Assembly (NCBI GenBank): GCA_003132645.1 | Contig: PKYM01000196.1 | Span: 1,905-10,268, forward strand | DNA: 8,364 nt | Source: Actinomycetota bacterium | GTDB lineage: Bacteria > Actinomycetota > Thermoleophilia > UBA2241 | Direction of reading: 5' to 3' | Shown here: one piece after another, positions 5,396-8,364 of the stretch | Layout of the letters: each line of letters opens with the position of its first letter | How positions within the stretch are numbered: the stretch's first letter is position 1 | Made by a program: the position numbers and the translations under genes | The notes under the pieces: model-generated | What the model saw: the letters and a program-made list of their open reading frames with translations, nothing else | Told to the model about the DNA's origin: nothing | Database searches by the model: none

Positions 5396-7126
5396 ATGAG
5401 GGCCCGCTTGTCTCACTTCCAGAGTGGTCCAGCAAACAAGGGCAAGACCTTCGGCAGCCGGCTGCGGCGCAGCCTGGTGGCCCTCGGTGACGCCCTGCAG
5501 CCGCATCGCTGGGTAGTTCTCCTCCTTACCGCCCTGGCGGAGCTCGCGGTGCTCGGCGCCCTCAGCCCAGCGCGCACGGAGGATGCGACGCTGGGGATCG
5601 CGGTCTCTTTCATGGCCCTGGCCGCGGTCGTCGCGGGAACACTCGCCGGGCCCCTGGTCGGCTCTCTTGCCGCCCTTGTCGGCGGTGGGATCTTCTTCGC
5701 CACGATCGCCAATCTGGGAGCCGACACGTCGTTTCTGGCGACGGCGGTCTCGACAGGGATGTGGGTCCTTGCCGCCATCTCCTCCGGGACCATCGCCAAG
5801 GCGCTCCATGAGCAGGTCGGTAAGCGGCAGGAGGCCTCGGTCGCCCTCGCCCAGGCAGAGGCGGTGCGTCAGACGGCAGAGCACCTGCTCGAGGCCACGG
5901 CGTCGTTCCACGGCGGCCAGAGCCTCGGCGAGGTGGCCGACGACGTCTGCCGGACCGCGCTCAGCTCGTTCGACTGTCTGTCCGCGGCGCTCTTTCTGGT
6001 CGAGGAGGCGACGCTACGGCCCGTGGCGGTCGCACCGCACGCGTCGGTCAAAGCGGTGGGCCGTCTGTCGCTCGAGGACCATCCCGGCCTCGCGCGGCTG
6101 GTCGCGCTCGAGCGCCCGGCCCTCGTCACGGGCGCGCGCTCGATCGAGTCCCTCGCCCCCGGAGCCACGCCGGGCCTCGCCTCACTCCTCCCCGGCAACG
6201 CCGTCGTCTTTGTGCCCCTGCGCGTCGGCGAAGAGCCGCTGGCCCTGCTCGCCCTCGGCTGGCAGCAGGTCTCCCAGCGACCCGACGATGAACGCATGGC
6301 CGTCATGCAGCGCTTCGGCGACCAGGCGGCCATCGCTCTCCTCGAGACGCGACGAGCGCACGCACGCGCCGAAGTGGCCGGGCTGCACGCGACGCTGGAG
6401 ACCGGCCTTCTGCCCGTCCTGCCCGTGGACCACCCCGCGCTCACGGTCGTCATGGCCTACCGCCCCGGGGAGGATCGTCTTCTGCTCGGCGGCGACTTCT
6501 ACGATGTCCTGCCTCTGCCCGACGGGCGACTCGCCCTCATCCTGGGCGACGTGGCCGGGCATGGCCCGAACGCGGCCGCGCTGGGCGCGAAGCTACGCGC
6601 CGGCTGGCAAGCCCTCACCCTGAGCGGGGCCGACCCCTTCACGATCATGAGCAGCCTCGAGAAGGTGGTGGCCGCGCATCATGCCCCAGACTTGTTCGCT
6701 ACCGCCGTGCTGGCCTGGATCGATCCCGCGTCACGCAGCGCGGCTCTGCTTTCGGCCGGGCATCCCCCGCCGCTTCTGATGGAGAAGGCGGTGCGCCGTG
6801 TCCGTCTGCGTCCACATCTGCCACTGGGCCTCGAAGAGGGCGGCAGCCGTCGACCGACCACCGTCAAGCTGCCCCGCGACTGGACGCTCCTGTTCTACAC
6901 CGACGGCCTGATCGAGGGCAGGGCGACGCCGGGGTCAGCCGAGCGCTACGGCGAGACCGGGCTGATGCGCACCTTGCAGCGCAGCGCCAGTGATCGCTTC
7001 GATGGGGAAACGCTCGATCGTGTGCTCGCCGAAGTCGAAGCCGCGAACGGCGCCGCGTTTGGTGACGACGTAGCGGTGGTCGCCGTCTCCGAAAGGCTGA
7101 AGGGCCACCTCACGGAAGCCGGTTAG
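5396..7126 (+). CDS. Membrane-anchored GAF-SpoIIE (PP2C-type) phosphatase
   Basis: This gene encodes a 576-residue serine/threonine phosphatase of the SpoIIE/RsbU type, enzymes that usually dephosphorylate anti-anti-sigma factors and so release alternative sigma factors. The N-terminus carries four hydrophobic segments (about 37-56, 66-87, 89-108 and 112-134), a membrane sensor I cannot assign to a named family. A short coiled linker (136-162) leads into a GAF-like domain (about 162-318) and then the PPM catalytic domain (about 330-565). The metal-binding motifs are intact: GGDFYD (365-370), GDVAGHG (384-390), SAGHPPPLL (453-461), FYTDGLIE (500-507) and GDDVAVV (556-562), so it should be active. 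The ATG at 5396 is the first possible start after an in-frame stop at 5384 and has no clear Shine-Dalgarno. No anti-sigma or STAS-domain partner gene is in the window. Its end overlaps the convergent GNAT gene. Confidence 0.95.
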   Translation: MRARLSHFQSGPANKGKTFGSRLRRSLVALGDALQPHRWVVLLLTALAELAVLGALSPARTEDATLGIAVSFMALAAVVAGTLAGPLVGSLAALVGGGIFFATIANLGADTSFLATAVSTGMWVLAAISSGTIAKALHEQVGKRQEASVALAQAEAVRQTAEHLLEATASFHGGQSLGEVADDVCRTALSSFDCLSAALFLVEEATLRPVAVAPHASVKAVGRLSLEDHPGLARLVALERPALVTGARSIESLAPGATPGLASLLPGNAVVFVPLRVGEEPLALLALGWQQVSQRPDDERMAVMQRFGDQAAIALLETRRAHARAEVAGLHATLETGLLPVLPVDHPALTVVMAYRPGEDRLLLGGDFYDVLPLPDGRLALILGDVAGHGPNAAALGAKLRAGWQALTLSGADPFTIMSSLEKVVAAHHAPDLFATAVLAWIDPASRSAALLSAGHPPPLLMEKAVRRVRLRPHLPLGLEEGGSRRPTTVKLPRDWTLLFYTDGLIEGRATPGSAERYGETGLMRTLQRSASDRFDGETLDRVLAEVEAANGAAFGDDVAVVAVSERLKGHLTEAG

Positions 7127-7634
7127 TCCGACTAAACACATCGAGCCGTTTCACCATCGCCCAGGCGTTCGCGACGTCGGCGTGGCGCTCGAACCCGAGC
7201 TTCCTGTAAAGGAGCACCGCGGGGTTGTCGCGCTCGACGCTCAGCGACAGGGACCGCACACCCTGTTCCTCAGCACGGGCGAGCAGGGAGGCCAGAAGCG
7301 ACGTCCCGATGCCGCGCCGACGGAAACGGGGATCCACGCCAAGGCCGAGCTCGGGAGTCGAGGCATCGACGTAGCCGTACGAGTGCATGGCATCCGTCCA
7401 GAGGCGATACCAGGCGGCTCCGACCGCTCGGCCTTCGATCTCGGCCACCGCTGCCGTGTCGCCCGCGCCTCCCCACTCCTCGAGGAGATAGGCATGACCG
7501 GTCTGCTCAACGACTGCCTCTGGGTCTTGCGAGGGGACTGGGGCACGCCATTCGAGCGCCCAAGCCAGAGCGGCGCGGATCGCAGGCAGATCGGCGCAGG
7601 TGGCACATCGTACAGAATGGACCGGCCGATTCAT
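7110..7634 (-). CDS. GNAT-family N-acetyltransferase
   Basis: This gene encodes a 174-residue single-domain GNAT protein, which transfers acetyl from acetyl-CoA to an amine on a small molecule or protein. The acetyl-CoA-binding motif A is clear: strand LGLGVDP (96-102) then R105-x-x-G108-x-G110 and the helix SLLASLLARAEEQG (112-125). Motif B follows as SLSLSVERDNPAVLLYRKLGFER (128-150), with the NPAVLLYRKLGF signature common to family members. The segment VGAAWYRLW (71-79) fits the central strand. The start at 7634 is chosen because AGAGGA lies just upstream; the open frame reaches 7670, but those 12 residues precede the ribosome site. The substrate is unknown. The gene converges on the SpoIIE-type gene, overlapping it by 17 bp, and is divergent from pepD. 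Confidence 0.93.
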   Translation of the reverse strand: MNRPVHSVRCATCADLPAIRAALAWALEWRAPVPSQDPEAVVEQTGHAYLLEEWGGAGDTAAVAEIEGRAVGAAWYRLWTDAMHSYGYVDASTPELGLGVDPRFRRRGIGTSLLASLLARAEEQGVRSLSLSVERDNPAVLLYRKLGFERHADVANAWAMVKRLDVFSRTNRLP

Positions 7635-7746
7635 GCGTTCCTCTGCTCGCAGGAGACCTGGGACGCCCACCGCACTCGACCGGCAACCCTACGCCTTTGC
7701 ACCAGCTTCTCACCAACGTCGGCTTGGAGACCCCGCCCGTCACGTT

Positions 7747-7841
7747 CTTCAGGCCCGGCCTGAAGTTCTGGCCGCCGACCATGCCGGCGGCGCCGGGCTC
7801 AGAGACTGCACTGAGCCTGAGGCGCGAGGGTCTTCACCTCG
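7747..7841. repeat. Cluster of four consecutive small hairpins
   Basis: Four perfect-armed dyads follow one another. CTTCAGGCC/GGCCTGAAG (7747-7755, 7757-7765) has a 1-base centre. GCCGCCG/CGGCGGC (7771-7777, 7785-7791) has a 7-base loop. GGCTCAG/CTGAGCC (7796-7802, 7811-7817) has an 8-base loop. CGAGG/CCTCG (7825-7829, 7837-7841) has a 7-base loop. The density suggests a structured RNA or a small repeat element; I recognise no known RNA family, and the strand is undetermined. Confidence 0.5.
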
Positions 7842-7971
7842 GCACTAAACGTTGGACTGCCCCCCGTCCTTCCTGTTATGTCGTATGGGTCCACCGTAGC
7901 TCTCGCCCCGCCCACGCGACCTCCATTCCTCGCGGCCTCGGGATTCGTCACAGCGATTGCGCCGGCCTGGG

Positions 7972-8010
7972 ACAGGAAGGAGGAAGACCGTTGTCAGGGC
8001 TGCTTCCTGT
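7972..8010 (+). repeat. Hairpin containing a Shine-Dalgarno-like purine run
   Basis: ACAGGAAG (7972-7979) pairs with CTTCCTGT (8003-8010) around a 23-base loop. The left arm overlaps GGAAGGAGG (7975-7983), a strong Shine-Dalgarno-like run followed seven bases later by a TTG (7991) opening a 29-codon frame to 8080. Whether it is translated, or a decoy in a leader, is unknown. Confidence 0.35.
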
Positions 8011-8125
8011 TTGCGACCGTGTGCCCCCTCAGCGCCATCTCGTCGCATCCCACCAAGCGAGCGGCGGTCAGTTGCGATAGCCTACCGGCCGAGAGAAGCG
8101 GAAAGACAGAAAGGTGCCAGTGCGG

Positions 8126-8364
8126 ATGCTAGAGGACCTGGATCCAAAAGCGGTGTTTCACTACTTCGAGGAGCTCACCCGGATTCCCAGATGCTCCGGA
8201 AACGAAAAGCAGGCGAGCGACTACCTGGTCGGCTTTGCCAGGCAGAGGAAGCTTGAAGTCTTTCAGGACGAAGCCCTCAACGTCATCATCAAGAAACCCG
8301 GCACCGCGGGATACGAGGATTCCCCCGCGGTGATCGTCCAGGGGCATATGGACATGGTCTGCGA
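8126..8364 (+). CDS. pepD: PepD-type aminoacyl-histidine dipeptidase, N-terminal part
   Basis: The first 79 residues of an M20-family metallopeptidase are present and the gene runs off the window end. PepD (Xaa-His dipeptidase, beta-Ala-His dipeptidase) hydrolyses carnosine-like and other unspecific dipeptides in the cytosol using a two-zinc site. The opening MLEDLDPKAVFHYFEEL, then IPRCSGNEKQASDYL (20-34) and EALNVIIKKP (49-58), match the conserved start of the family. VQGHMDMVC (71-79) contains the first zinc ligand H74 and the catalytic-pair D76. Full family members are near 480-500 residues, so roughly five sixths is missing. The ATG at 8126 has AGAAAGG (8108-8114) upstream at good aligned spacing; in-frame GTG codons at 8120 and 8114 are alternatives. 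Codon use differs from its neighbours, with AGA, AGG, AAA, CTA and CTT codons in this short stretch. Confidence 0.92.
   Translation, partial: MLEDLDPKAVFHYFEELTRIPRCSGNEKQASDYLVGFARQRKLEVFQDEALNVIIKKPGTAGYEDSPAVIVQGHMDMVC

Larger units (their letters stand above)
7635..8125. other. Divergent intergenic region, 491 bp, with hairpins
   Basis: This gap separates the divergent GNAT and pepD genes. Short frames are open on both strands (for example 7697-8080 plus, 7507-7782 minus), but none has a good ribosome site together with a recognisable protein. Four small hairpins cluster at 7747-7841 and another spans 7972-8010. A weak promoter-like pair, TTGGAC (7852-7857) and TTATGT (7876-7881), lies about 245 bp ahead of pepD. 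No tRNA, transposase remnant or T-tract terminator is visible. Confidence 0.5.

Noticed and set aside
5454..5465. 12-bp palindrome GCAGCCGGCTGC inside the phosphatase coding sequence
   Set aside because: It shares CAGCCG with the upstream dyad, but a short G+C-rich palindrome in coding DNA is not enough to call a second operator.
5383..5490. 35-codon frame (ATG 5383) overlapping the start of the phosphatase gene
   Set aside because: It has no Shine-Dalgarno and no recognisable product; the overlap by itself is not evidence of an upstream regulatory ORF.
7650..7668. CAGGAGACCTG resembling the B12 box of a cobalamin riboswitch
   Set aside because: The required upstream elements of the riboswitch would fall within the GNAT coding sequence and are not visible, and neighbouring genes have no cobalamin link.
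7878..8132. 84-codon plus-strand frame in the GNAT-pepD gap
   Set aside because: It has no ribosome site, is cysteine-rich without a clear motif pattern, and runs over the start of pepD in another frame.

Overview
The window is G+C-rich DNA with strongly GC-biased third codon positions, long antisense shadow frames and gene families (SpoIIE/GAF phosphatase, MMPL transporter, SnoaL-like and ABM-fold small proteins) typical of high-GC Actinomycetota. A soil lineage such as the Thermoleophilia is a guess; no rRNA or other marker fixes the taxonomy. There are six complete genes and one truncated gene. I see no tRNA, rRNA, CRISPR array, insertion sequence or phage gene.

Layout. Positions 12-905 (minus strand) hold two small genes, an ABM-fold protein (609-905) followed in transcription order by a SnoaL/NTF2-fold protein (12-443). 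A large terminator-like hairpin (551-595) and a possible promoter with a dyad (464-511) lie between them, so they may be separate transcripts. Positions 1186-7126 (plus strand) hold three larger co-directional genes: a two-HKD phospholipase D-like enzyme, a 12-TM MMPL/RND transporter, and a membrane-anchored GAF-SpoIIE phosphatase. A GNAT acetyltransferase (7110-7634, minus) converges on the phosphatase gene and overlaps it by 17 bp. A 491-bp divergent gap (7635-8125) with clustered small hairpins separates it from the start of a PepD-type dipeptidase gene cut by the window end.

How the genes may work together. The PLD-like enzyme acts on phosphodiesters such as phospholipid head groups, MMPL proteins export lipids or hydrophobic molecules, and SpoIIE phosphatases usually control anti-anti-sigma factors in response to a sensed signal. 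A lipid remodelling and export group under envelope-stress control is a reasonable inference, but gaps of 149 and 203 bp and a candidate separate promoter before the phosphatase argue against one tight operon.

I did not find a clear undescribed system. The most unusual features are structural: a perfect 22-bp hairpin inside the PLD coding sequence, a strong Shine-Dalgarno/ATG pair in the wrong frame at the PLD start, a dyad over a candidate promoter before the phosphatase gene, and a cluster of hairpins in the 7.7-7.85 kb gap.
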